Assembly (NCBI GenBank): GCA_022560025.1
Contig: JAFISE010000001.1
Location: forward strand, 372,001 to 436,000
Length of the DNA: 64,000 bases
Source: Stagonosporopsis chrysanthemi
Taxonomy: Eukaryota > Ascomycota > Dothideomycetes > Pleosporales > Didymellaceae
Reading direction: 5' to 3'
Both the position numbers and the translations under genes were made by a program. Shown here in pieces: positions 1 through 12,300 of this stretch (its first letter is position 1; the number at the start of each line of letters is the position of its first letter). The notes beneath the pieces are model-generated. The model worked only from the letters and a program-made list of their open reading frames with translations. It searched no databases and was not told the origin of the DNA.

Positions 1-3000
1 ATGATTGCCGCTTATAAGCTCGCGGCCGTGACTACTGGTGGTTCATTTGATCGAGTTTGGCAAAGCATTTGCTGACTACTGCCTCGGACGTGAGAGTGGT
101 TGATAGAATGTCTGCTTACTGAGCTGTAACTTGTGCGATGCAACATGTGTACTCCTAGGCGACAGGATTTGTCACGGAACATTTTTTGCCGATAAGCTGT
201 GTGAGCCATAAGTATCGGCATGTATCCCATATACGACGACAAGTCCGAGAAGCATAAGAATGATTATTGGTCGCGGGTTGAGAGGTTGCGTCCGCGTTGT
301 GCGGAAAACTACCCGCCGATCTTGATCCCATCCCAAGCTCCATATTCTCAAAGCAAAGCTGTTTTGTGTGACTGAGGAGGGTGACAAATTGTCGTTTGGC
401 ATTTGGCATCAAGTGCAGAAGCATTCCATTGCTAATTCGTCGAAATGCGAACAAAGTGTCTCTGACTACAATGTGGGTCCTCAACATGTTGTCAGGCGCT
501 TGAGGGGGAGATGTCAGCGAAAATAAGATGTTCGTACCCCAGATCCTGGCAATCGATCTTGACGATTCTGCAGGGACCTGGAGTTCAAGCCACGAACCAT
601 TATTGATCTGGCTATCTCAAGAGTCGTGGCTTACGTACTCGATGCAGCCTCGATTGTTTGAACTAGGCACGTTGAAACCCCTCTGTCCACATCAGGTGGA
701 GGCCAGTATTCTGCGCAACAATGCTTCAAGTAGTCGCTGCAATGTTTCGGCAAAGTTAAATGTGTACGAGCTCGAACGAGCTTGGAATTGCAGCGTAGCG
801 CAGGAAAACAAGTGGATCGAGGCGCTTGGATAGTGGTCCTTGAATGTCGCCCGAGCGGAGCTGCAGGCAACGCTAACGCGTTCCACGCGCAATCATCGCG
901 GCTTTGATTTGACATTGGTCAGCTGTTAGCGACTGCGTGCGCTTGGCTCGGTTCCTGCTTATACGCGCGGATGCACTCGAGGTGGGCTTTAGCGACAGGA
1001 GACGTGACGCTATGTTTGCACTGCTCGCAGGGTACCCGCGTGGCCGCTCGCACCTGTTAAACGGCTACACAGTCTGGCGCTGCGGAGAAACAGGAAGCTC
1101 GACCGACGGACGACTGGACGGGTCACATTCCGCAGCGCGTGCGAACAAACGACGTGAATAGCCATCCTACGCAGCGTCGTAATTGTACATAAATTGCTGA
1201 GACAACCAGCGACTTCAATCTGTACAATTTCTACCAAGTAGACACAACGTTTGGCAGACGCTTGGCGGTCCTAATTCGTCACTTGTCGAAGGATTTCAAG
1301 CGTTATGTCCGCCAGCTTGGAGGAGCAAAGACCGCTTGACACGCGCGAAGTGGCAGCAAACTTCAAATGGCACTCCAGTGGAACACCCTGCTGCTGCTAC
1401 TACAAAGTCCCAGCGCACAATCGATTTTGGAATACAATGATGAAAAGCTGTTCCAATTGGCTGAAGGACTATGAGTTGATGGCAAAAAGCGATACCCCGC
1501 GGAGGTTATTGCGAGGCTTTGAACCCTGAAAACCCTTCGACTAAATAGAGCGATTTGGATCGCAGACGTTGCCGCAATCGGTTTAGCGGTCACCAGCTGC
1601 CAACAGGGATGGAGCACATCACCCATTTTGGTCTGGTGTGAAGATGGAGCGGTGGTGTCGGATGCTACATGCTAGGAAGAGGTACTGGTGGGGAACATGT
1701 AATAGGCAGCAGCGGTAGCAGCAGCGGCAGCGGACGGATAAATACCATCTCATTGTGAGCTTCTAGGGTAGGCTGACCAACAGAGTAGACAAGCAAGTGT
1801 TGATTGATGAGCCCCGCTCTGGTTCGCTGGACAAGAAGACTGCAAATTCGCTAGTGGACCCAGGCATGCCAAAAGCGTGGATGTTGATAGACACGGTCCG
1901 TAACTTGCAAAAGAACCTGGGGTCTCTACATTAGGGCAGCTGATTTATTTACACGCTGGCCCAATGAAGTAGGAACTGGATTCCTCCGACGATGGCGTGC
2001 ATTGTGAAGCTGGCGAGATAGCGCGCTCTCAGCGTCTCATACCTAGCCAGTAGCTCGCCGATATGCAAGCCATGTTCCTCAGCCCGCTTAAAACCGCGGT
2101 CATGTGAGTCTAACTTTGAAGAGCCCGTGATAGATATGCCTATCCTTCGCATTTGCCGTCGAATACAACTGGAAGGTCAGGAGATGATCCAAAAGAAGCG
2201 TGTTAGTCCATTCGCCTGAAGCGACGCGAAGGAGCTGCTCGATGGGGCGGCAATAGTTTGTGTCCAAATCGCTGGGTCGGGCAGGATATGAAAGGCGTCA
2301 GAACAATCTTACGGCTGAGACAAGAACGAATGAATGGTGACGGCTGTGTCGACAATCGGTGCTCAACTCGACCTGAGACTGGGATACGATGTCAAGAGCA
2401 ACAGAGGTTGTGACGTGATGGTACTGCTCTAAGTGCGCTAAATTTGCAGTGCCTACGCGAACCGACGTGCCCCCGGAGACGATAAGGAACGCGGCCAGAT
2501 GCTCATCCTCTGTATACGCGCCCGTCATGATGCTGCGTCCAGCATGGAAGAGGTCAGAACGATGATACAAATGGGATCCGTGGACGGTGTGCTTCCATTT
2601 GCGGCTCAAAGCACGAGACAGTGGCCACCCGCAGTCTGTCCTTGCGCACGTACAGATGTGGGGCGCAGCGAACCATGGAAGAAAGGGCAGGTAATATCCA
2701 GCGAAAGAACCTTTTCTGCGCTTAAGCCATACCGGAGTGGCCGTAGTGGCACCGTATGCCCGCACCGCGAGTAGAGCGTGTTGTTGGCCAGTCACAACGC
2801 GGCTTTTGTGTGAAGGCTGCAGGCATCGTGCAGATTTTAAGCGCCTGCCGCAGGCGAACTTGCGCAGCGGTGCCCCAAGCAGTCCTAGTTCATCGGCCAT
2901 GCGTTTCTTGGCACTTGGCTGGTAGCTATCCCCGTGTGGACCCGCTTTTTGCATCAAAGACAACGGTGCAGGGCAGCGCTGAACCCGATCATAGCAAGCC

Positions 3001-3304
3001 CACCCAACGATGGTGATAATATGAACACATCGTAGAGCACGAATAGGAGTTGAAGGTTTAAGTAAATCAACGAATGTGAAGTCTATTTGTCATGGTAAAA
3101 GTGTACACTAAGATCAAGGCATGCTGTCTACCTCTAAGAAGACCAACCGCATCCATAACAACCTAAAATCGCAAGGTTCCTCCCAGTAACTGAGGACAGT
3201 TTGATGCCCCAGGATTCAGACCAAGATTTCAATGCAAGACCGCAAATGACGCTCAGGTATTACCGCCCACGCTTACATGCAACAATCCAGACACCCCCTC
3301 CTTT
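1..3304. other. Gene-free leading spacer
   Basis: I see no supportable gene in this 3.3 kb. Open frames are short, mostly lack an ATG start, and show no family motif. The longest (2298-2963, minus) opens on a TTG codon and is rich in Arg, His and Ser like random GC-rich sequence. Around 1705-1735 there is a short imperfect run of GCAGCG-type triplets. The stretch may be the far upstream or downstream part of a gene outside the window, or decayed sequence. Confidence 0.5.
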
Positions 3305-4387
3305 TCATAGTCTCGCCCGGTACTTCGAAACTCGACGGCGCTGGGTACAACCATCCCGCTCGTGTCTAGTGAGTTGTCAGCTTTCGAAGCATACCTAAGA
3401 AGATATTGCTGCTTACCTGCGGCATGTGTCCTTTCGTGAAAATATTGCAGGACAATTGAAGCACTTTTCGTCCTTCACTTTCGCGTGAACGCTTTTCTGG
3501 TGCCTGTCCAGATCGTGTTGACGAACGAAGGCCTTGTCACAATCATGGTAACGGCAGGCGTGTGGCTTCGTCCGGTTCTGCATATGCGTCTTCAGGTGCT
3601 GTTTGTAATTATAATTACGAGCGAACCCCTTTGGCTTCGGACATTGTGTGCAGTAGATTACGGGGTTCGAGGCTTGTCGTTTGCGAGTACTCTGTCGGGG
3701 CGCGGGATGGGCAGAAGTGTGAGCGAGTTCTTCGTGTGGCGCCATCCTTCCCTCACTGGACTCTCGAACATAGCGATTTTCATCATCAGCTGAAGGCATG
3801 GGCGCCGCTTGATTGGAGCCGTACATATGCTCGTACGGGTGTATCGTGCTTGTCAGTCGCTCGGGTGCAACAGTCATTGGATGATGACGCAACGATGGCA
3901 ATGCTGAGTCGTTGTGTGTATAGCGCGAATTGTGGGGCCAGCCGTGACCTTCGAGATTTACCGCTCTAATGCCTTGGCTCATCTCGTGGTAGGCATTCTC
4001 AGCGACAGTGTGAGTGTATAAAGGTACAACGGCCGTGGGCGACATCGACGAACGAGGCGATAGTTGTGCACCTTCCCAAGGCTGTGGGGATCGAATGATG
4101 GGGTGCTCAAAGGCCCCCGAGGCATAAGGATCAACGATCACTTGCGCCATGAGAGGAGAGGTGCTTGAGACGTGGCTTGACCAGGAATCTGAAGGTGATG
4201 GCGATGGTGGGAGGGCTGTATGCACATGGTTGTTGTAGTTGTAAAGACCGAGACCATGGGGATACTTGGTTGTAGATTCATGTCTGCTTGGGGAGAGATA
4301 TGGTGGCTCCAGCATGGAGTCAGTCCTCGACACATGTGTCTGGCAAGGCGAGTTGAAAGGAGGTGTAGGTTGTTCCGTGTACTGCAT
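3305..4387 (-). CDS. C2H2 zinc-finger transcription factor
   Basis: Two exons on the minus strand, 4387-3417 and 3365-3305, with a 51-nt intron (GTAAGC donor, GCTGAC branch point, CTAG acceptor). The join gives 343 residues and completes the third zinc finger. The first two thirds are Ser/Pro/His-rich and low in complexity, as in fungal regulators. The C-terminus carries three fingers: YCTQCPKPKGFARNYNYKQH (about 245-268), ACRYHDCDKAFVRQHDLDRH (about 277-302) and KCFNCPAIFSRKDTCRRH (about 309-330), the last followed by a short basic tail. It is presumably a sequence-specific nuclear DNA-binding protein. Its targets cannot be read from the sequence. The start is the first in-frame ATG. The downstream neighbour on its 5' side, YVC1, lies on the same strand. 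Confidence 0.85.
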
Positions 4388-5180
4388 TGTGGCAGGAGAG
4401 TGCTGTCAAAGGTTCCAAATTTGAGTATGATACACAATGATGAATGTCTCCTTCAATGTAGTAGAGTCGAACTTGATAAGGCCTAACGATGGCTTTTGAT
4501 GATGTTGGGTGGTTGGTATGAGCAGGGCGTCAGGGCGTCCAACAGCCAGAATATATCTGTGAGATGCAGGCGGTAGGTAGCCTCCACAGATCTGAGGTCG
4601 GATGTCGATTTGCAGTGCTGTGGCAGTGTATCCTTGAGCAGGCCGTTCGGACAGTGACCTTTTAGAGAATAAGGCAGACTCGGAAATTGAACCAGTCAGG
4701 AAGACATGGGCATGAGGGTTCCAGCCGCGAGGCGGCAGCGCCTGTGAGCGGCATGGGCCATGTTCCTGCGGAAGGCTGAGAAGGAGGGGTGTGCAAGAAT
4801 AATAGTGCAAGTTGTGCAGGCCACACCCCAGCATGAATAGATTGTGGGTCATGACCAGGATGACCCACTTGGGTATCCAAACCGTCGGGAAGAGCCAGAC
4901 GGGCCGTCTACTAATCAGATTTGCGCCGTAGCCTAGAGGTGCGGTGAACGGTGAGAGCGGTTGATCCTTGGAAATGGTGCATGTGCTTAGATGAATTTGA
5001 TCTCTATGCGCATACGATTCGTGGCATTAAATACCAAAGCTGCGTAGATTGATGTACTATTTTGTGCGATCTGAGCAATGGCTACGAACCCTATGGATGT
5101 TTTGTTCAGCATGTTGGACAACGAGTGCGCATGTGCTGCGGAAATCAATAAGCGCCGGCCATCAAGCGACCACACTCGAT
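4388..5180. other. Spacer upstream of the C2H2 factor gene
   Basis: About 790 bp between the 3' end of the YVC1-type gene and the start of the C2H2 gene, both on the minus strand. It should hold the YVC1 3' UTR and the promoter and leader of the factor. The short open frames here show no recognisable protein. Confidence 0.4.
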
Positions 5181-8100
5181 TCACGGTGTGTGTTCCTGAA
5201 GCCGCGAGACAGTAGCCGTTAGTGCCTCAACCTGTGCAGTGAGGTTGATGACAAGGGCTCTCAGTTGTGCATCGGGCTCCAAATGCCCTGTGGCTGGCTG
5301 AAGTCGACCTGTGGACTGCGCTCTGGTTGAAGCACTAGAAGTCGCTTGAGTGTCTGCCCGTAACAAACGCGGCGAGTTGACCGCCAGCCGCGAGGCCCTC
5401 TTTGTCGCCACAGGTGTCTGTGGGCCACTGAATGACACTGGTCCTGATTCACGCTGCCGATATACATCGAGGTGTTCGTAGGCCCAAATGACTGCCACGA
5501 ACGGCAAGTGAGTCGCTTTGAGAAGCACGATGCGCGCACTCCTTAGCCTCTCAGACGGCAGGATAAGCCGAAAGGGCCGTATGCACAGTGGAATTAGATT
5601 CTGAAGCTGTCAGCCCTGCTTTCTTCCAGATGTGCAACTCCTGTCGACCGGTGTTGCTGGTATTCAGGGCCACTCGCTCCCGAAGCCCGGCAGCAGCGCA
5701 TTGCTCTTCACTATGCTATGAAACCACACTCACAATGCCACCACGAACTAAGAGCGGCACTGCACACGAGTCCGCTGGGTGAATAGTAGCCGAATGAAAT
5801 GATTCGTCTTTGTTGAACCACAGAGGCATGTTCACGGCCCTTTTTGTGGCCGGGCGCTTAAGGCACGTTTCACACTCCAGGAATAGTAAAAATGAAGAAC
5901 AACACTTACAAGCGGTGGTAGGAAGTATGTCAGTCGGTTGGATGATGATGCTTCAAGAACGTAGACCGAGTAACTGTTGTGGGTTACCATCAGTGTTTTT
6001 TGACGGGTTGAATGTATGACCAACATGAAGAGATATTCATCGCGTGCATGCTCAAGAATCTACAGAACTGTCAGTAAAGATAACATTACATTCTAAGATT
6101 TGTAACCAAATGACTTGATGTGCTCATCGCAAGGCAAACTCCATTTGCCAATGCAAATCAGCATGTCGTCACAGATCGGTTGAGTTTCTAGGCGCCACTT
6201 GCGGGAAGGCCTCAGCCACGGATCCAGAAACTCTGCCTTGAGGGCTGAGCTGTCAACTGATGGCTGTGCAATCGTCGACTATTGTGTGTCGACGTAAATA
6301 GCCTGTAGGTGGAGCAAAGGCGCCAATATCGATATCTGGAGCAACGAAAGCCAATGGATTTTATAGAGGACTTACTTTACTGAGTGAGTTACTCAGCAGA
6401 GAGATCAAACTAGTGATCAGAAGTATGTTGGTCAGGATGATAAAAATGAGCTAGATTTGCCGTCAGTCGTAGTATCGAAGTCTTCAACGGCATTTTTACC
6501 ATCACGGGCGGGCCAAAGAAGGGTGAACTACACATGTGAGCCGCAATTCTAACGCAAAAAGATGTTCTTGCTTACATCTCTTGGGCAACATCTGCGATGC
6601 AATGTCATTAGCATCCTTCAGACCGACACGGGTGTTCGTTGCTACTTGCCAAAGCCAAGGTAGCTTGATCTTCAGACAAAAGTTAGAGTGTGTTCAAGCC
6701 TCAAAGACGTTGCACTGACCCAAAAAATACTTTGATCAATATCCAGCTCTGTTTGAGAAGCGTCAACACAATGTGCCAACAGAACCGTATCGACACGTAC
6801 CATTTCTCGTGGTTTGAATTGATCGCGAGCGAGCAGAACGAAGGTGGTCAGAAATCCTGACAGAATTTAATTGGCTGCAAATGAGGTTTGGAAGGGACAA
6901 TACCTAGATACAAGATCAAGACAAGCGACAGAAATTTAACAAAGTCTTTGGTCTAGTTGAGTCAGATGCTGTGTAGCTCCGGTTGTCTGCGGGTCAATTA
7001 CCATCTCCTTCAAGCAGGGAATCTTCTCAAGTGTCAGTACCAGAGCTTTTCCCAGCGTGTTGGAGTCAACATACCAAAGTTCCGAAGTAGGGATTCAAGC
7101 TCAACAAAGAGAAGATGCGCGGTACCAAGAAAAGAGCTTCCAAGCCAAGTACATCGTAGGCAAGGTCGATGGTATCTTTGTTGTTGTTTGTCAAGCCTGC
7201 TATTCTGAGGGCACAGAAGGCCATGCCCACGACGACAATACTGATGTCCCATGTCCACCAGAAATCTGATGCGTAAAAACTAGTTTGGCCAGCATCTAGC
7301 CAGTCCGCGAATTCGTCGTATGCAAAACTAGCTATCCAGAAATAAAGCAATATTTCAGGGACAGTGACTCTTTTTTCCTCTCGATGCACCAATACTGCAT
7401 AGTAAAGAGCCAAGAATATGGCAAAGAAGAGAGTCTCAAAAATCTTGAGGTATCGAGGCACGCGTAGACGTGAGAACGGATCAGCTTGTCTGCGGTTATA
7501 TTTCCTTGGTCGTTTCACTGAATTGACGCTCAGCGTCTCCCAGAAGACAATATCGCCTCGCCACAGTCCGTTGATGACCTTTTGAACCGGACGCTGACTT
7601 AGGAATTTCTTTGCACCACCTACCGCTGCTATTTCAAGCGCAGAGAGGTTTTCACAGTGGCTTTCTAGAGACCCAAACCTCGGATTGGTGGCATCGTTAC
7701 TGCTTGTACCGAAATAATCACCGTTAGCCACATTAAGCAACGGTGTCTCTTCATTAGATGGAGCGGAACGAACTCCGTTCTGTTGGCTGGCGCCAGCTTC
7801 GTCCAGAGGGTTTGCACTGCTGGGTGATACGGCAGGCGGTAACTCGAGCAATAAGAAGTCGATAACGTCTCGGTCAGTAAGACTGTTCAGGAATTGCCAT
7901 GCCACAAATTCACAGGCATATCCTTTTGCTTGATTAACACCTGGCTCGTCACTTGTTTCCTCTAGGGCAGAGAAGTGACCTTTCAGAGCCCTTCCTCATG
8001 TCAGCCTCTCGTTCGCTCCATTTATACACCGCTCACGGCTCGATTCCGACGTACAGGAGAGCAGAAACTAAGGCTTGATGATGGACCCGATTTGAGAGAT

Positions 8101-8350
8101 AGGTAATCAAAGGGTACAATGTGCGGCCATACTGGCTTGTGCGAAACGCCTCGAAGCTGTGAGGGAGCTTAATATTGTGATCGAAGTACCTGGTTATATC
8201 TCAGTTTGTTGTCGCATGCAGTGACCGCCACCACCTACTTCGCACTTACTGACTCAGCTTTTCGACGAGGTCTGCGAAGCTCTCCGCACCATCTATCTCG
8301 GGAATGTCAGCTTCGTCAATCGGCCACCGTGACATTGATGGCAGCGACAT
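5181..8350 (-). CDS. YVC1: YVC1-type TRP calcium channel (vacuolar)
   Basis: Fourteen exons on the minus strand: 8350-8250, 8189-8055, 7990-7075, 7022-7002, 6952-6904, 6856-6801, 6748-6720, 6669-6650, 6591-6576, 6527-6500, 6450-6376, 6059-6025, 5973-5910 and 5600-5181. They sum to 1965 nt and encode 654 residues. Family members release Ca2+ from the vacuole as TRP-like cation channels. Seen here: an N-terminal soluble part, membrane segments such as IFETLFFAIFLALYYAVLV, ISIVVVGMAFCALRIAGL and SLVLILYLGFLTTFVLLA, a pore-like stretch SWILIKVFFGSSYLGFDVAQ, a last helix LTNILLITSLISLLSNS, the conserved EHARDEYLFIYSVYVLEA and LLKATHLPFVAVIWAYEHLD, then a short C-terminal coiled coil. The intron after LGF starts with GCAAGT (GC-AG type). 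Two introns exceed 300 nt. The acceptor at 7023 has a nearby alternative. Confidence 0.9.
6592..6649 (-). other. GC-AG intron in YVC1-type gene
   Basis: This 58-nt intron lies between a 20-nt exon and a 16-nt exon. Its donor reads G|GCAAGT instead of GT; a GCTAATGAC branch region and a CGCAG acceptor follow. Splicing here gives the conserved stretch LGFDVAQEI. No in-frame GT donor at this exon end gives the same peptide. Confidence 0.75.
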
Positions 8351-8574
8351 GATTATTGACTCTCCTTGACGCGTCTGCGTTCGAGAGGTGCGTCACCAAA
8401 AGTCGCGCACGAGGAACCGCGCTTGTGGGGCCGAGTGGGGACGCCTGCTGTCTTAGCTTCTTGGCAGAACCCTTGTCGCTTCCTTAACTCCATCAGGTTC
8501 ATCTTGCACTCTTACACCAACTTGACCTTGGTAGTTGCTAGTGCCTCGTGCGGATACTAACAACAGCTCGATGA

Positions 8575-9579
8575 TTGATGATGCCTCCAGTGCCTGATTT
8601 CTGCGGAGACTGCCTCCGCCTATCCGCCTTCCTCCGCGTTGTGGGTGATGGCATGCCCCAGCGACCAACACGTTTCAAACGCCGCCTGCAAGCCACATTG
8701 AATGCCCTGGAGGGTTCTGGTTCGACTTGCCATAACGCGAGCTACAGCGGTGAACAGCAGGATCTTGACCACAGGTCAGCGCATGGAAGTCTCTCACATG
8801 ACGTTCCCTTCCCCGCCATCACGTCGCCATTGGTGGACCAGACAACGCCATATATGAAAGATGGTTTGCTCTCGCCTCAATGCAGCAACACAGACGAGGT
8901 CAGTCGCCGGCGACTTGAAGATCCTCAGCTTCCAAATACCGAGCAGCAAATAGCGAAACAAATACCCCTCATGATGTCAAAGTCCCCAAAGAGGTCGGGC
9001 GAGGTTTCGAGCACTCGGAAGAGACGGCGCTTGCCTGTGAACGAACTCGCTCTGCTGCGAACCACGTCCTCAGAGGGTCTGCCTCAACCGAGCGTGAGAT
9101 ACTCTTTAGCAAGGCGAGTGCTCTTGACTTTTGCTAACTAAATCACACTTCAGGACGTGGAATATGCGCTTGTCGTACCTATGGTCTCTGCTGATCCGGT
9201 TGAAACCAGCCAATTGTTGTCATGTACGCCCATCACGGTACACCCAATCTGGCAGGCAAGTATCCGACGCAGTCAGAAGCCAATCTCAACGAACAGTGCC
9301 AATGTCGCCCAAACGCTGAGAGATCGAACCAGTCGTCTCCGGTTTGTAGAACTCAATAGAGTACATCGTCAGAGAGCCAGTCTCGACAGGTTTTCAGATG
9401 GGTTTGTTGGCGCAGAGCTCAGGGTACACCCCACGAAAAGAACTACCAAGCACCAGCCCCGCAATACTGGTCCCGCGAAGAGAAGGGTACTAAACAGTAA
9501 GGAGTTGTTCTTGAGGCGAGGATCTCTTCCGACTCTACCTTCTGAGTTGTGCGGGGCCGCTGCAACTACGACATATTAG
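8575..9579 (+). CDS. Hypothetical basic protein, likely nuclear
   Basis: Two exons, 8575-9093 and 9154-9579, joined in phase across a 60-nt intron with donor GTGAGA, a textbook branch point (GCTAAC) and acceptor TTCAG. They encode 314 residues. I recognise no domain. The protein is Ser/Arg-rich, with a probable nuclear localisation signal (TRKRRRLP) near residue 155 and further basic clusters near the C-terminus, including GPAKRRV. Three ATG codons sit in a row at the start, so any of them may be used. It is transcribed away from the YVC1-type gene, with 224 bp between the starts, so a shared promoter is possible. It may be specific to its lineage. The single well-formed intron is the best evidence that it is real. 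Confidence 0.6.
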
Positions 9580-10425
9580 TTGTACTGCAGACTGGACTTC
9601 GATTGAATGTTCTCGGGCATGGAGAGGTTTTGTCCTCATCGTAGCGTGTTAACTTGACACGGCCGCGGTTGGTTTTGGCCTCGGAGCAAGAGTTTTAGGA
9701 ACATGTTACGTGTTTCAATGTTTAAGAGTGTCTATCCAAGTCGATGAGTGTGAAAGAAGGCTGCATATTTGATAACATGAAATCTAGTTTCGGATCCGGA
9801 TACTCGAACCCAGTGCATGTACGCAGATATAAGGCCTTGTACTGATGGGTATGCATGACTGCGGTACCAGTTGAAAATCAAATTGATCCCAACACTTACA
9901 CCACGCGTGCGCAGAGGGAAAACCTATTCCGCGGTATCGCGATTGGTGCCACTGAGACAACCGTTTGCGTCCTGACGAGGTGTCTAGGACCTTTTGGGCG
10001 ACGATTTTAACATTGCATCTTGACACCCAGAAAGCCCATAACTGGTGCGAGGTGGCAGCACTTTACATCATAGGCTTGACTATATGAGAAGGCAGCCGCG
10101 AGGCATCGCCCCACTCTAGCGTGCTGTTTCGCACTAGGAACTACCTCGTTGAACGCCTAGTGCGACCACTATCGACATGTCGAAACACAAGAGCTCCTGT
10201 ACTTAGAAACAATACCTTGCCAAGGTATCGTGCTACTAGTTCTGTTAGGGATCTGGGTTTCTTGATACCGGTCATGACGGTGGGCTGGAACGTATGTGGA
10301 GTGCGGTGTCCCTCGTGATACATGTCGTCGCTACACGCCCGCACTCTTTGCGCGTCCTTGTCGATTGGATCCTACACGCTCACTTAAAAACCGACAAGCA
10401 GGCCTTCAAAGGTTGATCCAGTATC
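9580..10425. other. Spacer before DUF3112 gene
   Basis: About 850 bp between the orphan gene and the DUF3112 membrane protein, both on the plus strand. It holds only short open frames without features. It probably contains the 3' UTR of the former and the promoter of the latter. A T-loop-like string near 9810 does not fold into a tRNA. Confidence 0.4.
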
Positions 10426-12118
10426 ATGGCGTCGCCAGGTGGTATGCCTCCTTCAATGGTAAGATGCACCCTAGTTGTGAACGAAGGAAACAAGCTGACA
10501 AGATGCAGGCAAACTTGAAGCCTCCGTACCCACCAGCAGTATGGGCTTTGGGTGGTCCTCCGGTCAAGAAAGTTGATATACCTGCACAAGCTGTTTTCAT
10601 GTTCCTGTTCATGGTCGGTGCGGCCGTACACATGAAAATCTTCCAGATGAACAGAGCTAGAGGGCACAAGTTCTTGTTCAACCTCTTCATATTCAGTCAG
10701 CAACCTTGACCCACACATTCAGAACTACCATCCTAACAATCATTGCAGTCTTCTGCATTTCCCGCGTCGTCACATCCATACTTCGAATTGCGTCAACAGC
10801 GCAGTCTCAAAACGTCAAACTCGCCATCGCAGCGTCGATCTTCGTCGCGGCCGGCGTGCTGATCCTCTTCATCATCAACTTGATTTTCGCTACGCGTATT
10901 GTTCGGTCGGTGCATCCCAGGCTTGGGTGGCATCCTGCGTTCGGCATTGCCTTCAAATTCCTCTGTGTGGTTACTGGAGCAACAATCATAATGGTCATCG
11001 TAGGCACAGTCCAGAGCTTCTACACTCTAGATCCAAATTTCAAAGCAGTGGATCGAAGTCTGCAACTCTATGGGTCGACATTCCTCGCTATTTTCGCTAC
11101 ATTGCCACTGCCGATTGTAGTCCTTTCGCTCCTTGTTCCGTACTCACCACTGGACCGTTTCGGCGTGGGACGACTGCGCACTAAGGTCATAGTACTACTT
11201 GTTAGCACTACTCTGCTATCCATTAGTGCCTGGTATAGGTGCGGTAGTACCTGGGCGCCCCCCGTCCCGCGGTCCCAACCTCTCCCAGGCTACTTAGGAA
11301 AAGGCCCATTCTACATCTTCAATTTCTTCGTTGAAATTCAGACGGTCCTGATGTATGCAATCTTGCGTGTGGATTTGCGCTACCATATTCCTAATGGAGC
11401 CAAGGGCATTGGGTCTTACTCTTCATCACAGCAGCTCGAAGATGTTGAGATGCAAGATTCGCGACCTACATCAGCCTCAGAGTCTACCAAGGGCAACGAT
11501 CAGGAAACTACTGCAAAGACCGCACCCACTTTCGGCCTGACCATAGACACTAGTGTACCTACGATACTCATCCACGATCCTGAGAAGACGCCTGTGTTTT
11601 CGCCCGAATCTCCGACCCATGTTGCTTCCACCGAAACAACACCCACTACATCCCCCATCTCTCCGGCAAAAAGCAATCGCAAATCCCTTCTCCAGTCTCT
11701 CTTCAAGCGCCAGTCCAAGGCACCCACTCTTCCCACGATCCAGATCGATACGTCGCCTTTCGAGCCGCCATCATCAACAGACCAGAAACAGCGTTGGCGG
11801 GACAGTGAACAGCGCCGCATCATAACACGCCTGGGTGGGCCGTGGAAGGAACTCGACTCACCTGTCAGTCCCGTCGATCCGCCAAGCCCAAGCAGCACAA
11901 TTTTCTCCTTCCGCACCGGCCTCAGCAGAGACGAGCGCGACAGCATCGGCGGCATCAGCATCGGCACGGGGCTCTCCATCGGCGTGCCGAGCGTGGTCAC
12001 TGCGCCCAGTCTGCGAGACACACTGCGAGCCGACGGACACTGGACGCCCGAACTGGATTGGGAGCTGAGGAGTCCACGGCGATTCTTGAGCATGAAGAGA
12101 CGGATCACTGGAGACTGA
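10426..12118 (+). CDS. DUF3112-family multi-pass membrane protein
   Basis: Three exons, 10426-10458, 10509-10695 and 10749-12118 (529 residues). The introns are 50 and 53 nt long, with GCTGAC and CCTAAC branch points. Family-like text includes PAQAVFMFLFMVGAAVHM, NRARGHKFLF, IAASIFVAAGVLILFIINL and VQSFYTLD. About seven hydrophobic helices fill roughly residues 35-290. These are followed by a long hydrophilic tail rich in Ser, Thr and Pro (SPVSPVDPPSPSST and similar), which suits cytoplasmic phosphorylation sites. This family is found only in fungi and has no assigned biochemical role that I know of. An RTA1-like or receptor-like sensor is possible but not shown. The start gives a short exon MASPGGMPPSM that fits the family's N-terminus. 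Confidence 0.85.
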
Positions 12119-12300
12119 AACGGGCGGGGACTTGTGCAATACCAAGCGAGGCGTTTTGGAGGGATACCACTTGCACGACTTTCAAGTCGATACTAATGAT
12201 ACAACATTTTTTCCTTTGTCGTTTATAGTTCTGTACAACATCTCTTCTGCGCAGACGTAAACACACACGCAGACGCACGCCTGCAGCGCAGGCTCAGGAA

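Noticed and set aside
2298..2963. 221-codon minus-strand frame
   Set aside because: It opens on TTG, shows no motif or intron signal, and its composition looks random.
9790..9860. tRNA-like T-loop string (GGGTTCGAGTATCC on the minus strand)
   Set aside because: No matching acceptor stem or anticodon arm can be formed around it.
11500..12108. 202-codon minus-strand frame
   Set aside because: Antisense to the Ser/Pro-rich tail of the DUF3112 gene.
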